A DNA stretch of 64,000 bases from Ilumatobacteraceae bacterium (GTDB taxonomy: Bacteria; Actinomycetota; Acidimicrobiia; Acidimicrobiales; Ilumatobacteraceae), in assembly GCA_033344875.1 (NCBI GenBank), contig JAWPMO010000001.1:3745595-3809594 (forward strand). Reading direction: 5' to 3'. Position numbers and translations under genes: made by a program. Positions within the stretch are counted from its first letter, which is position 1. Each line of letters begins with the position of its first letter. The notes beneath the pieces were generated by a model, which saw only the letters and a list, made by a program, of their open reading frames with translations, was not told the origin of the DNA and searched no databases. Positions 15,299-23,728 of the stretch are shown in pieces.

Positions 15299-15922
15299 AT
15301 GCCGTACACACTGATGAAGGGGCTCGTCTGGGTGCTCCTGGCCGTGCTGCTGGGCATCGTGATCGGTTGGCTCCTGCGCAGCGTCGCCGCCAAACGGCAG
15401 GTCGAACGGGCCCGGGCGGCCAACCTCGGAACGGCCGAGCGCGACGAACTCGAACGGCTCCGTCGGCGTGTCGCCGAGTTGGACACCGTCGATGCACCGA
15501 GCCGGCCCGTCGCGGCCGAGATCGCCGCCGATGGGCCGGCGTCCACGCCGGTGCAGCAGCTCCTGTCGACCCCGACGCCCGAGCCGGCTCCGGCTCCGGC
15601 CGTGCCCGACGTCTCGGCGCCCGATCTCGATGCGGCTGCTGCGGTGATCGGCAGCCGGATCGTGGCCGACGATCTGACCGTCGTCGAGGGGATCGGCCCG
15701 AAGATCGCCGAACTCTGTCACGGCATCGGGATCCGAACGTGGTCCGATCTCGCCGAGACCGAGGTCTCGCTCCTGCGCACGATGCTCAACGACGCCGGAC
15801 AGCGTTTCAAGGCGCATGACCCCGGTACCTGGCCGCAGCAGGCCACCCTGCTCGCCAGTGGCCTCTGGGACGAGTTCGTCGCGCTCACCGATCGGCTCGA
15901 CGGTGGTCGCCCTGTCGGCTGA
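15299..15922 (+). CDS. Single-pass membrane protein with helix-hairpin-helix domain
   Basis: 207 residues. One N-terminal membrane helix (LVWVLLAVLLGIVIGWLL, 9-26) precedes a basic, partly coiled-coil stretch (KRQVERARAANL ... ERLRRRVAEL) and a Pro/Ala linker. A helix-hairpin-helix domain (DLTVVEGIGPKIAELCHGIG, then TWSDLAETEVSLLRTMLNDAG) follows. Similar domains are annotated as 'flap-endonuclease-like' in other bacteria, but no nuclease residues are evident. It lies 48 bases after the OmpA protein and may be co-transcribed. A purine-rich GAGGTGGAG precedes the ATG. Confidence 0.75.
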   Translation: MPYTLMKGLVWVLLAVLLGIVIGWLLRSVAAKRQVERARAANLGTAERDELERLRRRVAELDTVDAPSRPVAAEIAADGPASTPVQQLLSTPTPEPAPAPAVPDVSAPDLDAAAAVIGSRIVADDLTVVEGIGPKIAELCHGIGIRTWSDLAETEVSLLRTMLNDAGQRFKAHDPGTWPQQATLLASGLWDEFVALTDRLDGGRPVG

Positions 15923-17441
15923 CCAGGTCGAGTTCGAACTCAACGGCGACCAGGTGCAGGCACCGGCGTCGGGGTCGTTGCTCGACTCGTTGCGGGAGTC
16001 GTTCGGCATGCACTCCGTCAAGGACGGGTGCAGTCCGCAGGGTCAGTGCGGTTGCTGCACCGTCTGGGTCGACGGTCAACCACGCGTCTCGTGCGTGACG
16101 CCGGTCGCTCGCGTCCGTGGCCGATCGGTCACGACGATCGAGGGCCTACCCGACGCCGACCGCTGGGCGGCGTCGTTCTGCGACCGGGGTGGCAGCCAGT
16201 GCGGCTTCTGCACGCCGGGCATCATCATGCGTGCGGCCGCCCTGCCCGACGCCAAGCGGTCGTCGCCCGACGCGGTGCGCCAGGCGATGCTGGCACACCT
16301 GTGCCGGTGCACCGGGTGGCAGCCGATCGTCGAGTCGGTGGTGCAGGTTCACGAGCCGGTCGTGGTCGATCGGTCGGAGGTCGATGCGGCGCGTCGAGCC
16401 GAGCTCGAGGGTGGCGTCGCTCAGACGGTCGGGCCCGAGGTCGCGCTCGGGCGCGGCGGGTTCGCCGACGACACAGCGCCGCCCGATGCCCTCGTCGCGG
16501 TTCGAGCCGTCGACGGATCATGGGTGGTCGGCGACACACTCCACGAGGCACGCCTCGCGAGCGGCAAGGTGCAGGGCCGTCGCACGACCGCGCCGCTGGC
16601 CTGGCCGCTCGACCTCCCGACCGGGGAGTGGGTGCGCACGCTGCAGACCACGTGGGTCGAGCCGGGGTACCTCGAACCCGACGCGTCGTGGTGCGAACCC
16701 GGAGGCGAGCCGATGAGTTCGCACGGCAACGGTGGCGCCTTCGGTGGCAAGCAGGACGGTGAGCTCGGCACGATCGCTCGCCGTCTGGCCGACGAGCACG
16801 GTCGTCCCGTCCGCGTGCTCAGCACCCGCGAGGATGTCGTGATCACCGGGCCCAAACGCCCACCGGTCGCCGCGGGCGTCCGGGCCGACGGCACCGGCGT
16901 CATCCACGTGGCGCGGTGCGACGGCATCGTCGAACGCATCCACGCGGCATCCCCCCACCTGGAGGTCGTCGAATTCGACGTCGCCGGTCCGCCGAGTTCG
17001 GTCGCGCTGCGCGGCGCCGGATGGGCCGAAGCGGCGACGCTGCTCGCCTCGCTGCAGCCGGGCCCCGAGTTCTCGGTCGAGTCCCCCGACGGAGCTCGCG
17101 CGACGGCGGTGCTCGACGACGGCGGGTCGATCCACGTCTCCGTGTCGTGCGGCGCGGTCCTCGACGCCGTCGTGCTGCGGAGCTATTGCGTCGGTGCCGC
17201 CCACATGGCGCTGGGTTGGGTGAGGTCCGAGGGGCTGTCGGTCGACGACGCAGGTGTGCCGCACGACCTCACGATCCGCTCGTTCGGCATCCTCCGAGCG
17301 GTCGACATGCCCGCGGTCGAGGTCGAGGTCATCGAGAGCGACGCCGAGCCGGTCAACGGCAGCGACGCCGTGGTCGCCGCGGTCGCCGCTGCGGCGTGGT
17401 CCGCAACCGGGTTCGCCCCGCGCTGGCCGACCGACCACTGA
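15903..17441 (+). CDS. Shortened xanthine-dehydrogenase paralogue: 2Fe-2S domains plus remnant molybdopterin domain
   Basis: 512 residues. Both [2Fe-2S] sites are intact: Cys43, Cys49, Cys52 and Cys64 (DGCSPQGQCGCC) and Cys100, Cys103, Cys134 and Cys136 (QCGFC, HLCRC). After residue 150 only pieces of the molybdopterin domain remain, such as SSHGNGGAFGGKQDGELGTI and VLSTREDVVITGPKRPP. The segment corresponding to the catalytic GVGE glutamate of the full paralogue (34694-37312) reads VNGSDAVVAAVA, without the acid. Full-length relatives are about 870 residues, so roughly 360 are missing, yet the frame is open. It is probably not an active hydroxylase, and electron transfer is the only function left to infer. 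GTG 15903 overlaps the previous gene by 20 bases. Confidence 0.75.
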   Translation: MVALSADQVEFELNGDQVQAPASGSLLDSLRESFGMHSVKDGCSPQGQCGCCTVWVDGQPRVSCVTPVARVRGRSVTTIEGLPDADRWAASFCDRGGSQCGFCTPGIIMRAAALPDAKRSSPDAVRQAMLAHLCRCTGWQPIVESVVQVHEPVVVDRSEVDAARRAELEGGVAQTVGPEVALGRGGFADDTAPPDALVAVRAVDGSWVVGDTLHEARLASGKVQGRRTTAPLAWPLDLPTGEWVRTLQTTWVEPGYLEPDASWCEPGGEPMSSHGNGGAFGGKQDGELGTIARRLADEHGRPVRVLSTREDVVITGPKRPPVAAGVRADGTGVIHVARCDGIVERIHAASPHLEVVEFDVAGPPSSVALRGAGWAEAATLLASLQPGPEFSVESPDGARATAVLDDGGSIHVSVSCGAVLDAVVLRSYCVGAAHMALGWVRSEGLSVDDAGVPHDLTIRSFGILRAVDMPAVEVEVIESDAEPVNGSDAVVAAVAAAAWSATGFAPRWPTDH

Positions 17442-17482
17442 CCCGACGCGCGCCCGGCTCCGGGCCGACTACCGTCGGCGCC

Positions 17483-17833
17483 ATGAGCAAGCCACTCGGT
17501 CCGTACACGCCTGCCGTCCGCGCCGGCGACTTCATCTTCGTCTCCGGTCAGCTCGGCATGGCCGACGGCCAACTGGCGAGTGGGGTGGCTGCGCAGACCG
17601 CGCAGGCGGTCGCCAACCTCGCCGGGCAGCTCGAGGGCCTGGGGGCTTCGCTCGACGACGTGGTGAAGACCACGTGTTTCCTGGTCGACATGGACGCCTT
17701 CGCGACGTTCAACGAGGCCTACATCGGTGGGTTCGGTTCGCATCGGCCGGCGCGCTCGACGATCGCGGTCCGCGAACTGCCCGCCAACGGGCTCGTGGAG
17801 ATCGAGGCCGTCGCCCACCGTCCGAACGGCTGA
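17483..17833 (+). CDS. ridA: RidA/YjgF family protein
   Basis: 116 residues, slightly shorter than classic RidA. It has the family fold signatures PYTPAVRAGDFIFVSGQLG, QTAQAVANLAGQLEGLG, DVVKTTCFLVDM and the C-terminal VEIEAVAHRP; the arginine of the active site lies in HRPARSTIAV. RidA enzymes deaminate reactive enamine/imine intermediates from amino-acid metabolism; some relatives act in purine or pyrimidine breakdown, which would suit the neighbouring xanthine-dehydrogenase-like gene. TACCGT at 17470-17475 ends 7 bases before ATG. Confidence 0.88.
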   Translation: MSKPLGPYTPAVRAGDFIFVSGQLGMADGQLASGVAAQTAQAVANLAGQLEGLGASLDDVVKTTCFLVDMDAFATFNEAYIGGFGSHRPARSTIAVRELPANGLVEIEAVAHRPNG

Positions 17834-17845
17834 CCGGACACAGCA

Positions 17846-17877
17846 CCGGCCCGGGCCCGCGAGGGGCACCGGGCCGG
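17846..17877. terminator. Hairpin between convergent ridA and yceI
   Basis: CCGGCCCGG plus GCCC (17846-17858) pairs with GGGC and CCGGGCCGG (17864-17867, 17869-17877) with a single bulged A. The 13-bp stem lies midway between two converging genes, fitting a bidirectional terminator. U tracts are lacking on both sides. Confidence 0.5.
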
Positions 17878-17918
17878 AGCTCGTGTGGCGGTGTCGTCGG
17901 CGGTGCCGAGACGGGGTG

Positions 17919-18485
17919 TCAGGCGTTGACGCGGTCGGCGGCGGGGGCCACCAGTTGGACGTCGAGCTCGAGTGCGACTTTGTCGGAGATCATGACCTTG
18001 TCGCCACCGAGCGGCATGTTGAACTCGATGCCGAAGTCCTTGCGGGAGAGCTCGCCGGTGGCGGTGAAGCCGGCCCGCGTCGACTGGTCCATCGGGAACT
18101 CGCTCGTGCCGAAGAACTCGACGTCGAGTTCGACGGGGCGGCTGATGCCGTTGATCGTGAGTTCGCCGGCCAGCGTGTAGTCCTCGGCCTGACCGGAGAC
18201 GCCGGTCGACCGGAACGCCATGGTCGGGTTGGCCTCGGCATTGAAGAAGTCGCTCGAGAGCAGGTGGCCGTCGCGGTCGGCGTTCCCGGTCGAGACGCTG
18301 CCGAGGGCGATGACGGCCTCGACGGCGGTGCTGGTGACATCGTCGCCGATCTCGACGGAACCCGAGACGTCGCCGAAGCGGCCACGGACCTTGGCCAGAC
18401 CGAGGTGACGGACGGTGAAGCCGACGTCGGTGTGGGAGGGATCGATCGTCCAGCGACCGGAGGTGAGGGGGAGTTGATTGCTCAT
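17919..18485 (-). CDS. YceI-family lipid-binding protein
   Basis: 188 residues forming the YceI lipocalin-like barrel. Hallmarks are GRWTIDPSHTDVGFTVRHLG at the start, NADRDGHLLSSDFFNAEANP in the middle and LSRKDFGIEFNMPLGGDKVMISDKV near the end. The family binds isoprenoid or amphiphilic lipids. No signal peptide is seen with the start at 18485, so it is probably cytoplasmic, as in other actinobacteria. The promoter just upstream carries a good -35/-10 and a palindrome. A longer frame to 18506 adds seven residues beyond the -10 and is unlikely. Confidence 0.9.
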   Translation of the reverse strand: MSNQLPLTSGRWTIDPSHTDVGFTVRHLGLAKVRGRFGDVSGSVEIGDDVTSTAVEAVIALGSVSTGNADRDGHLLSSDFFNAEANPTMAFRSTGVSGQAEDYTLAGELTINGISRPVELDVEFFGTSEFPMDQSTRAGFTATGELSRKDFGIEFNMPLGGDKVMISDKVALELDVQLVAPAADRVNA

Positions 18486-18492
18486 GCAAGTA

Positions 18493-18521
18493 AAAGTATC
18501 ACGCAAACATTGCTAACGCAA
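18493..18521 (-). promoter_or_regulatory. yceI promoter with TTGC-N4-GCAA palindrome over the -35
   Basis: On the minus strand TTGCGT (18516-18521) and TACTTT (18493-18498) are 17 bases apart, and the -10 ends 7 bases before the ATG. The palindrome TTGCGTTAGCAA (18510-18521) covers the -35, and the stretch is notably AT-rich for this genome. A MarR- or TetR-like repressor could bind here. Confidence 0.6.
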
Positions 18522-18608
18522 CTAAATCGTCCGATCCTCGACGGACACCGTATTCCGGCCGATCACGGCGGACTTCGTTGCCGTCCCGGCGGCGGCTACG
18601 CTTCGGGC

Positions 18609-18764
18609 ATGGCCGGAGCGATCGCAATCGTCGTCGTGTTGTTGATCTTTCCCACGCTCGTGCTCATGAGCGGTGGGGTGGCCTCGGCGATCGTCGGCTT
18701 CGTCCTGCAGCGTGACGGCGAGGTCCGCCACGAGGGCAGCGAGCTGCTCGACCTCGACGACTGA
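18609..18764 (+). CDS. 51-residue membrane protein
   Basis: One long hydrophobic segment (IAIVVVLLIFPTLVLMSGGV and onward, residues 5-32) is followed by a short charged, mostly acidic tail (QRDGEVRHEGSELLDLDD). Codon use is typical of the genome. TACGCT at 18597-18602 ends 6 bases before the ATG, supporting a genuine leaderless small gene. It resembles the many uncharacterised one-helix proteins of actinobacteria; function unknown. Confidence 0.7.
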   Translation: MAGAIAIVVVLLIFPTLVLMSGGVASAIVGFVLQRDGEVRHEGSELLDLDD

Positions 18765-18821
18765 CCGTCGGACGGCTCGCGGTCGCCGATGAACGGTCGG
18801 GGCATCTGACACACTCGGGGC

Positions 18822-20189
18822 ATGCATCGGCACGACGCCTCCACCGAAGCGCTCACCGACGCGATCGTCCGGTACTCGGCCGACCGGATCCGACTCGATC
18901 CGCCGCCCCTCGACGGGCCCCGCACGGCCGACGAACTGCGGGAGGCGGTCGGGCGTACCGTCACCACCGAAGGCATCGGCGGGCTCGAAGCACTCCGCGT
19001 CTTCGGCGAGGTGCTCGCACCGGCGTGCATCTCCGTCGACCATCGGCGCTTTCTGTCGTTCGTGCCGGCAGCACCGACCGAAGCGGCGATCCTGTTCGAC
19101 CTCGTCGTCGGGGCATCGAGCATCTACGCCGGTTCGTGGCTCGAGGGAGGCGGAGCGATCTACGCCGAGAACGAGGCACTCCGTTGGATCGCCGACCTGG
19201 CCGGGCTGCCCGCCGAAGCCGGCGGTGTCTTCGTGTCGGGCGGCACGGCCGGAAACCTGAGCGCGCTGATCGCAGCCCGTTGGAAGTGGCGCTACGACGC
19301 CGACGGTGCCCTCGACCGTGTGCGTGGGCTGGTCGTGACGTCGAGCGGTGCGCACTCGTCGGTCGCCCAGGCCGGCCAGGCGATGGACGTCGACGTGATC
19401 AAGGTGCCCGCCGACGAGGCCGGCCGGATGCACGGTGACGCGCTCCGCGCAGCCGTCGAGGGCCTCGCCGACGAGGATCGGGAGCGACTGTTCGCCGTGG
19501 TCGCCACGAGCGGCACCACGAACGCCGGCGTCGTCGACGATCTCGCGGGTGCCGCCGACGTGTCGACCGAGGCGGGGGTGTGGTTCCACGTCGACGGTGC
19601 GTACGGCGGGGCGGCGCTCGCCGCGCCCAGCGTCCGCGACCGGTTCGACGGTGTCGAGCGCGCCGACAGTTTCATCGTCGATCCGCACAAGTGGTTGTTC
19701 GCACCGTTCGACTGCTGTGCGCTGCTGTATCGCGACCCCCGCGTCGCACGAGCCGCCCACACCCAGAAGGCCGAGTACCTCGACGTGCTGCAGGGAGCCG
19801 ACGACTGGAACGCCAGCGACTACGCACACCACCTCTCGCGACGGGCGCGCGGCCTGCCGCTGTGGTTCAGCTTGGCCACGCACGGCACCGACGCCTACCG
19901 CGACGCGGTCGAGACGACCCTGGCGGTCGCCCACGGTGGCGCCGACCTGATCCGGGCGAGCGATCACTGCGAACTGGTGGTCGAGCCCGAGCTGTCGGTC
20001 GTCGTGTTCCGTCGGATCGGCTGGACGCACGACCGGTATCACGCATGGAGTCGACGACAGCTCGCCGACGAGGAGTCGTTCGTCGTCCCGACCGCCTGGG
20101 ACGGCGAGACGGTGCTCCGGTACTGCGTCGTGAACCCGCTCACCACGATCGACGACCTCGCCGCCATCCTGGAGTCGCTTCGTGACTGA
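18822..20189 (+). CDS. PLP-dependent amino-acid decarboxylase (group II)
   Basis: 455 residues of the aromatic-L-amino-acid / diaminobutyrate decarboxylase family. PLP-binding landmarks are VSGGTAGNLSALIAAR, SGAHSSVAQAGQAM, WFHVDGAYGG and the Schiff-base lysine in VDPHKWLFAPFDCCALL. Substrate could be an aromatic amino acid, glutamate or diaminobutyrate; the sequence does not decide. It heads an operon with the deaminase-like gene (8-base overlap) and the SGNH gene. CACACT at 18810-18815 ends 6 bases before the start. Confidence 0.88.
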   Translation: MHRHDASTEALTDAIVRYSADRIRLDPPPLDGPRTADELREAVGRTVTTEGIGGLEALRVFGEVLAPACISVDHRRFLSFVPAAPTEAAILFDLVVGASSIYAGSWLEGGGAIYAENEALRWIADLAGLPAEAGGVFVSGGTAGNLSALIAARWKWRYDADGALDRVRGLVVTSSGAHSSVAQAGQAMDVDVIKVPADEAGRMHGDALRAAVEGLADEDRERLFAVVATSGTTNAGVVDDLAGAADVSTEAGVWFHVDGAYGGAALAAPSVRDRFDGVERADSFIVDPHKWLFAPFDCCALLYRDPRVARAAHTQKAEYLDVLQGADDWNASDYAHHLSRRARGLPLWFSLATHGTDAYRDAVETTLAVAHGGADLIRASDHCELVVEPELSVVVFRRIGWTHDRYHAWSRRQLADEESFVVPTAWDGETVLRYCVVNPLTTIDDLAAILESLRD

Positions 20190-21543
20190 TCTCGTGATCT
20201 CCGGCGCCCGCTGCGTCGCCACGCAGGACGACCGCCGTCGTCAATTGACCGGAGGATGGGTCGCCGTCACCGACGGACTCGTCGAGGCGGTCGGCACCGG
20301 CGTGCCGCCGGCCGCCGACCGTACGATCGACGCGAGCGACTGCCTGGTCACGCCGGGTCTGGTGAACACGCACCATCACCTGTACCAGAACCTGACGCGG
20401 GCGTATCCACCGATGACCGACAAGCCGCTGTTCGGTTGGCTGCAGTCGCTGTACCCGCTGTGGGCGTCGATCGACACCGAGGCGGTGTACGTCTCGACGT
20501 GGGTGGGGTTGGCCGAGCTCGCCCTCTCCGGGTGCACCACCTCGTCGGACCACCTCTACCTCCACCCGAACGGCGCCGGCGACCTCCTGTCCGCCGAGAT
20601 CGAGGCCGCGCGCGACCTCGGGATGCGATTCCACCCGACCCGCGGTTCGATGTCGCTGTCGCACAAGGACGGCGGTCTCCCGCCCGACCACGTCGTGTCC
20701 GACGACGACACGATCCTCGCCGCGTCGGAGGAGGCTGTCGCGCGACACCACGACCGGTCGTGGGGCGCGATGACCCGGGTGGCGCTCGCACCGTGCTCGC
20801 CGTTCAGTGTGACGGAGGAGCTGATGGTGCGCACCGCGGAGTTGGCCGAACGGCTCGACGTGCGGTTGCACACCCACTTCGCCGAGAACGCCGAGGACGA
20901 CGAGTTCAGCCTCGCCACCTTCGGGTGTCGCCCCATGGAGTATCTCGAACGGACCGGGTGGGCGACCGATCGAACATGGGTCGCTCACTGCGTCATGCCG
21001 AACCCCGATGAGGTCACCCGCCTGGGTCGTGCCGGTGTCGGCGTCGCCCACTGTCCGTCGAGCAACCTGATCCTCGCATCCGGCATCTCGCCCGTCGTCG
21101 ACCTCCGTGCGGCCGGCGTCCCGGTGGGCCTGGGCGTCGACGGTTCGTCGTCGGCCGACTCCGCCTCGCTGTGGCTCGAGGCCCGGCAGGCCATGCTGCT
21201 CGCCAAGCTCCGCAACGGTGCTGCTGCGGGTACCGCCCGGATGGCGCTCGAGGTGGCCACGCTCGGTGGTGCGGCCTGTCTCGGCCGTACCGGCGAACTC
21301 GGCGTGCTCGCTCCCGGCGCCGTCGCCGACATCGCGGTCTGGTCGCTGACGGGTCCGGCGTTCGCCGGCGCGATCGCCGATCCCGTCGAGGCGTGGTTGC
21401 GATGCGGCCCCGCCTCGGCCCGTGACACGATCGTCGCCGGGCGCTCGGTCGTGAGCGACGGCAGGATCGTGTCCGATCGACTGGACGATCTGCTCGCCGA
21501 GCACGACCGGATCAGCCGCCGGATCCAGCAACTCGAGGGATGA
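20182..21543 (+). CDS. Amidohydrolase, 8-oxoguanine deaminase / AtzB-like
   Basis: 453 residues of the metal-dependent amidohydrolase superfamily. The first HxH site is TPGLVNTHHHLYQNLTRAYP; HTHFAENAEDDEF and WVAHCVMPN supply further ligands, and the late Asp lies in GLGVDGSSSADSASLW. The NTHHHLYQNLTR motif and GVDGSSSAD are characteristic of 8-oxoguanine deaminases, which convert 8-oxoguanine to urate. Other triazine or aminopurine deaminases are close alternatives. Overlap with the decarboxylase gene suggests shared expression. Together with the xanthine-dehydrogenase-like proteins it hints at oxidised-purine catabolism in this region. Confidence 0.82.
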   Translation: MTDLVISGARCVATQDDRRRQLTGGWVAVTDGLVEAVGTGVPPAADRTIDASDCLVTPGLVNTHHHLYQNLTRAYPPMTDKPLFGWLQSLYPLWASIDTEAVYVSTWVGLAELALSGCTTSSDHLYLHPNGAGDLLSAEIEAARDLGMRFHPTRGSMSLSHKDGGLPPDHVVSDDDTILAASEEAVARHHDRSWGAMTRVALAPCSPFSVTEELMVRTAELAERLDVRLHTHFAENAEDDEFSLATFGCRPMEYLERTGWATDRTWVAHCVMPNPDEVTRLGRAGVGVAHCPSSNLILASGISPVVDLRAAGVPVGLGVDGSSSADSASLWLEARQAMLLAKLRNGAAAGTARMALEVATLGGAACLGRTGELGVLAPGAVADIAVWSLTGPAFAGAIADPVEAWLRCGPASARDTIVAGRSVVSDGRIVSDRLDDLLAEHDRISRRIQQLEG

Positions 21544-21590
21544 ACCGCGCGCGCCCGACAGTCGGTGGGGGATCGGTGCAGAATGGGTTC

Positions 21591-22412
21591 GTGTCGCTGC
21601 CGGCCCGCCTGACCCTCCTGTGTGCAGCGGTGCTCGGAGGGTGCGCCTGGGACGGCCCGTCCGTCGCCGTTCGGGTCGTCCCCGAGGTGTCGAGCGACGC
21701 CGGTGTCGGCGATGTCGGTGGCGCAGGGCGCAGTACCGATCTCGGCGGTGGCGACGGAGCGACCGCGTCGGGATCCGAGCGCGGTGCCGCGCCCGGCGTC
21801 GACGGGGCCGCGCCCGGTGTCGACGGAGCCTCGGACCCCGGGACCGAGATCGAGGTCGTGCCCCCGTTCCCGAACACGGTGGCGGTCGTCGGGGACTCGC
21901 TGACCCTGTCGGCCCGCGACCAGATCACGTCCGAGTTGGCCGAGCTCGGCCTCGACGTGCTCGTGGTCGACGGCGTCGAGAGTCGACGCATGATCGCCGG
22001 AAGCTCGGTTCGTCCGTCGGGACTCGACGCCATCAACACGATCCGCGACGATCTCGCCGTCGAGCCCGACCTCTGGGTGCTCGCGCTCGGTACCAACGAC
22101 GTCGGTGCCCAGGTCGACGAGCAGCGGTTCCGTGACGACCTGCGGACCACACTCGCGGGGATCGATCCGGACACCCCCGTGGTCTGGGTCGATCTGTGGA
22201 TCCGCGACCGGCGCGACGCCGTCGTCGTGGCGAACGGTGTGATCCGCGACGAGATCGGTGAGCGGGACTCGCTCGCCGGGGTCGTCGGGTGGTTCGCGCA
22301 CGGCGCGGACGACGGCATGATCACCGGAGACGGTGTGCATCTGACCGATCGAGGTCAGGAGGCGTTCGCGACCGCGATCGCCAACCAGGTGCGGTCGATC
22401 TACCGCCGCTGA
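21591..22412 (+). CDS. Lipoprotein of the SGNH/GDSL hydrolase family
   Basis: 273 residues from GTG 21591. The lipoprotein signal MSLPARLTLLCAAVLGGC places the lipidated cysteine at 18. A low-complexity Gly/Asp/Ala linker follows, with the internal repeat GAAPGVDGAAPGVDGAS. The SGNH domain has block I VVGDSLTLSA, block III GTNDVG and the catalytic Asp/His in DGVHLTDRG, so this is a surface esterase or acyltransferase. CAGAAT at 21579-21584 ends 6 bases before this GTG, favouring it over ATG 21540, which overlaps the previous stop and would spoil the signal peptide. Confidence 0.82.
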   Translation: MSLPARLTLLCAAVLGGCAWDGPSVAVRVVPEVSSDAGVGDVGGAGRSTDLGGGDGATASGSERGAAPGVDGAAPGVDGASDPGTEIEVVPPFPNTVAVVGDSLTLSARDQITSELAELGLDVLVVDGVESRRMIAGSSVRPSGLDAINTIRDDLAVEPDLWVLALGTNDVGAQVDEQRFRDDLRTTLAGIDPDTPVVWVDLWIRDRRDAVVVANGVIRDEIGERDSLAGVVGWFAHGADDGMITGDGVHLTDRGQEAFATAIANQVRSIYRR

Positions 22413-23728
22413 CCGGCGAGTTCGTCGGCCAGCCGGCCGAACGCATCGCCGAGCACGCCGCCGACCGTCGGGAACGGCTGCAGCGTCCGACGGAGCCGTT
22501 CGACGGGCACATGTCCGTCGATTGCGATCACGATCGCGTGCGACAACTCGTCGAAGCGTGCACCGATGCCGTTGGCGGCGACGACACAACCGGTCGATCG
22601 GCGTGCGGCGACGGCGAGGAAACCGGTGGCGTGCTCGTCGGTGCTGTTCCGTGGCGGATCGACCTCGATTTCCACCCGGACGACGTCGTCGTCGCCCTCC
22701 AGCTCGGTCCAGCGGGGCCCGACCGTGATCACCGGTGGTTCGATGTAGATGCAGCCGGGGATCACACTGTCGCCGTATCGGCGCGTGCCCGAGCCGACGA
22801 GTTGGTCGGCGATCACGGCACCGTGGGCGTTGGCGACGTGTGTGTACTGCTCGCGGCCGGCGGCGTCGCCGGCGACCCAGACGTGGTCGGCACCGACCAC
22901 GCCACCGCGGTCGTCGACGTCGAGATCCTCGAGGGTCACACCCAGCGATTCGAGCCCGAGGCCCGACAACCGGGGCCGTCGTCCGGTGGCGACGACGAGG
23001 CGCTCGGCGCGGTGCACCGTGCCGTCCGCGAGATGCACGGCGGCCTCGTCGTCGGACAGCTCCACCCGCTCGACGGAAACGCTGTTGACGACCTCGACCC
23101 CGAGACGGGTGAGGTGTTCGCCGATCAGCCGACTCACTTCGGGGTGGAACGTGTCGAGCGGACGCTCGCTCTCGTCGAGCGTCGTGACCTGCGACCCGAA
23201 CCCGGCGAACAGGTAGGCGAGTTCGCTGCCGATCACGCCGCCGCCGATCATGACGACCGATGCCGGCCGGTCGGAGGTCGACAGCGCGTCGCGGCTGGTC
23301 CACACGCGGTCGTGTTCGAGGTCGAGCCCGTCGATGTCGGGCGCGATGGCCCGAGCGCCGGTCGCGACCACGATGTCGGTCACCGCGTACTCGGCGCCGC
23401 CGGCGCGGACGATACCGACGCCGGCGATCTCGGCGCGTTCGCGCACCAATGCGACGCCCTGGTCGCGGAGACCTTCGGCGTGGTCGCTGTCATCCAGGTG
23501 CGAGACGATGTCGTCGCGTCGTCGGACGGCGTCGTCCCACGAGCGCCCGGAGCCGGCGTCGTGCAGCATCGACTTGCTGGGCATGCACGCCAAGAACGGG
23601 CATTCACCACCGACCAGGTCGGGTTCGAACACCACGATGTCGAGACCGTGTCCGGCCAGATGCCCGACGAGCGCTCCGGCGGCAGATCCGGCGCCGATGA
23701 TCGCGACGTCGAACTCGCCCCTGGTCAC
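22400..23728 (-). CDS. Pyridine nucleotide-disulfide oxidoreductase (dihydrolipoamide dehydrogenase/mercuric reductase family)
   Basis: 442 residues. FAD motif DVAIIGAGSAAGALVG, redox pair Cys43 and Cys48 in GGECPFLACMPSK, NAD(P) motif VVMIGGGVIGSELAYLFAGF and second FAD motif DHVWVAGDAAG are present. The C-terminal dimerisation domain lacks the usual HPT(S)SE histidine; the end reads LQPFPTVGGVLGDAFGRL instead. The enzyme could reduce quinones or an unusual disulfide. GTG 23728 overlaps the pfpI stop (GTGA), so the two are translated together. Reading frames extending upstream are shadow of pfpI. Confidence 0.87.
   Translation of the reverse strand: MTRGEFDVAIIGAGSAAGALVGHLAGHGLDIVVFEPDLVGGECPFLACMPSKSMLHDAGSGRSWDDAVRRRDDIVSHLDDSDHAEGLRDQGVALVRERAEIAGVGIVRAGGAEYAVTDIVVATGARAIAPDIDGLDLEHDRVWTSRDALSTSDRPASVVMIGGGVIGSELAYLFAGFGSQVTTLDESERPLDTFHPEVSRLIGEHLTRLGVEVVNSVSVERVELSDDEAAVHLADGTVHRAERLVVATGRRPRLSGLGLESLGVTLEDLDVDDRGGVVGADHVWVAGDAAGREQYTHVANAHGAVIADQLVGSGTRRYGDSVIPGCIYIEPPVITVGPRWTELEGDDDVVRVEIEVDPPRNSTDEHATGFLAVAARRSTGCVVAANGIGARFDELSHAIVIAIDGHVPVERLRRTLQPFPTVGGVLGDAFGRLADELAGQRR

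Noticed and set aside
13211-16021. A 936-codon minus-strand open frame opposite erpA, the FAS1/OmpA gene and the HhH gene
   Set aside because: Its product is a low-complexity Arg/Gly/Asp string without domains. It is the antisense shadow of genuine high-GC genes with clear families.
15903-17441. The short xanthine-dehydrogenase gene as a pseudogene
   Set aside because: The frame is uninterrupted, codon use is normal and both Fe-S sites are intact, so a maintained shortened protein is the better reading, although recent deletion cannot be excluded.
20985-23303. A 772-codon minus-strand open frame, and a 546-codon plus-strand frame at 22289-23929
   Set aside because: Both lie opposite or across the deaminase, SGNH and disulfide-reductase genes, which have intact motifs; the long frames give Arg-rich or Val/Asp/Gly-rich nonsense.
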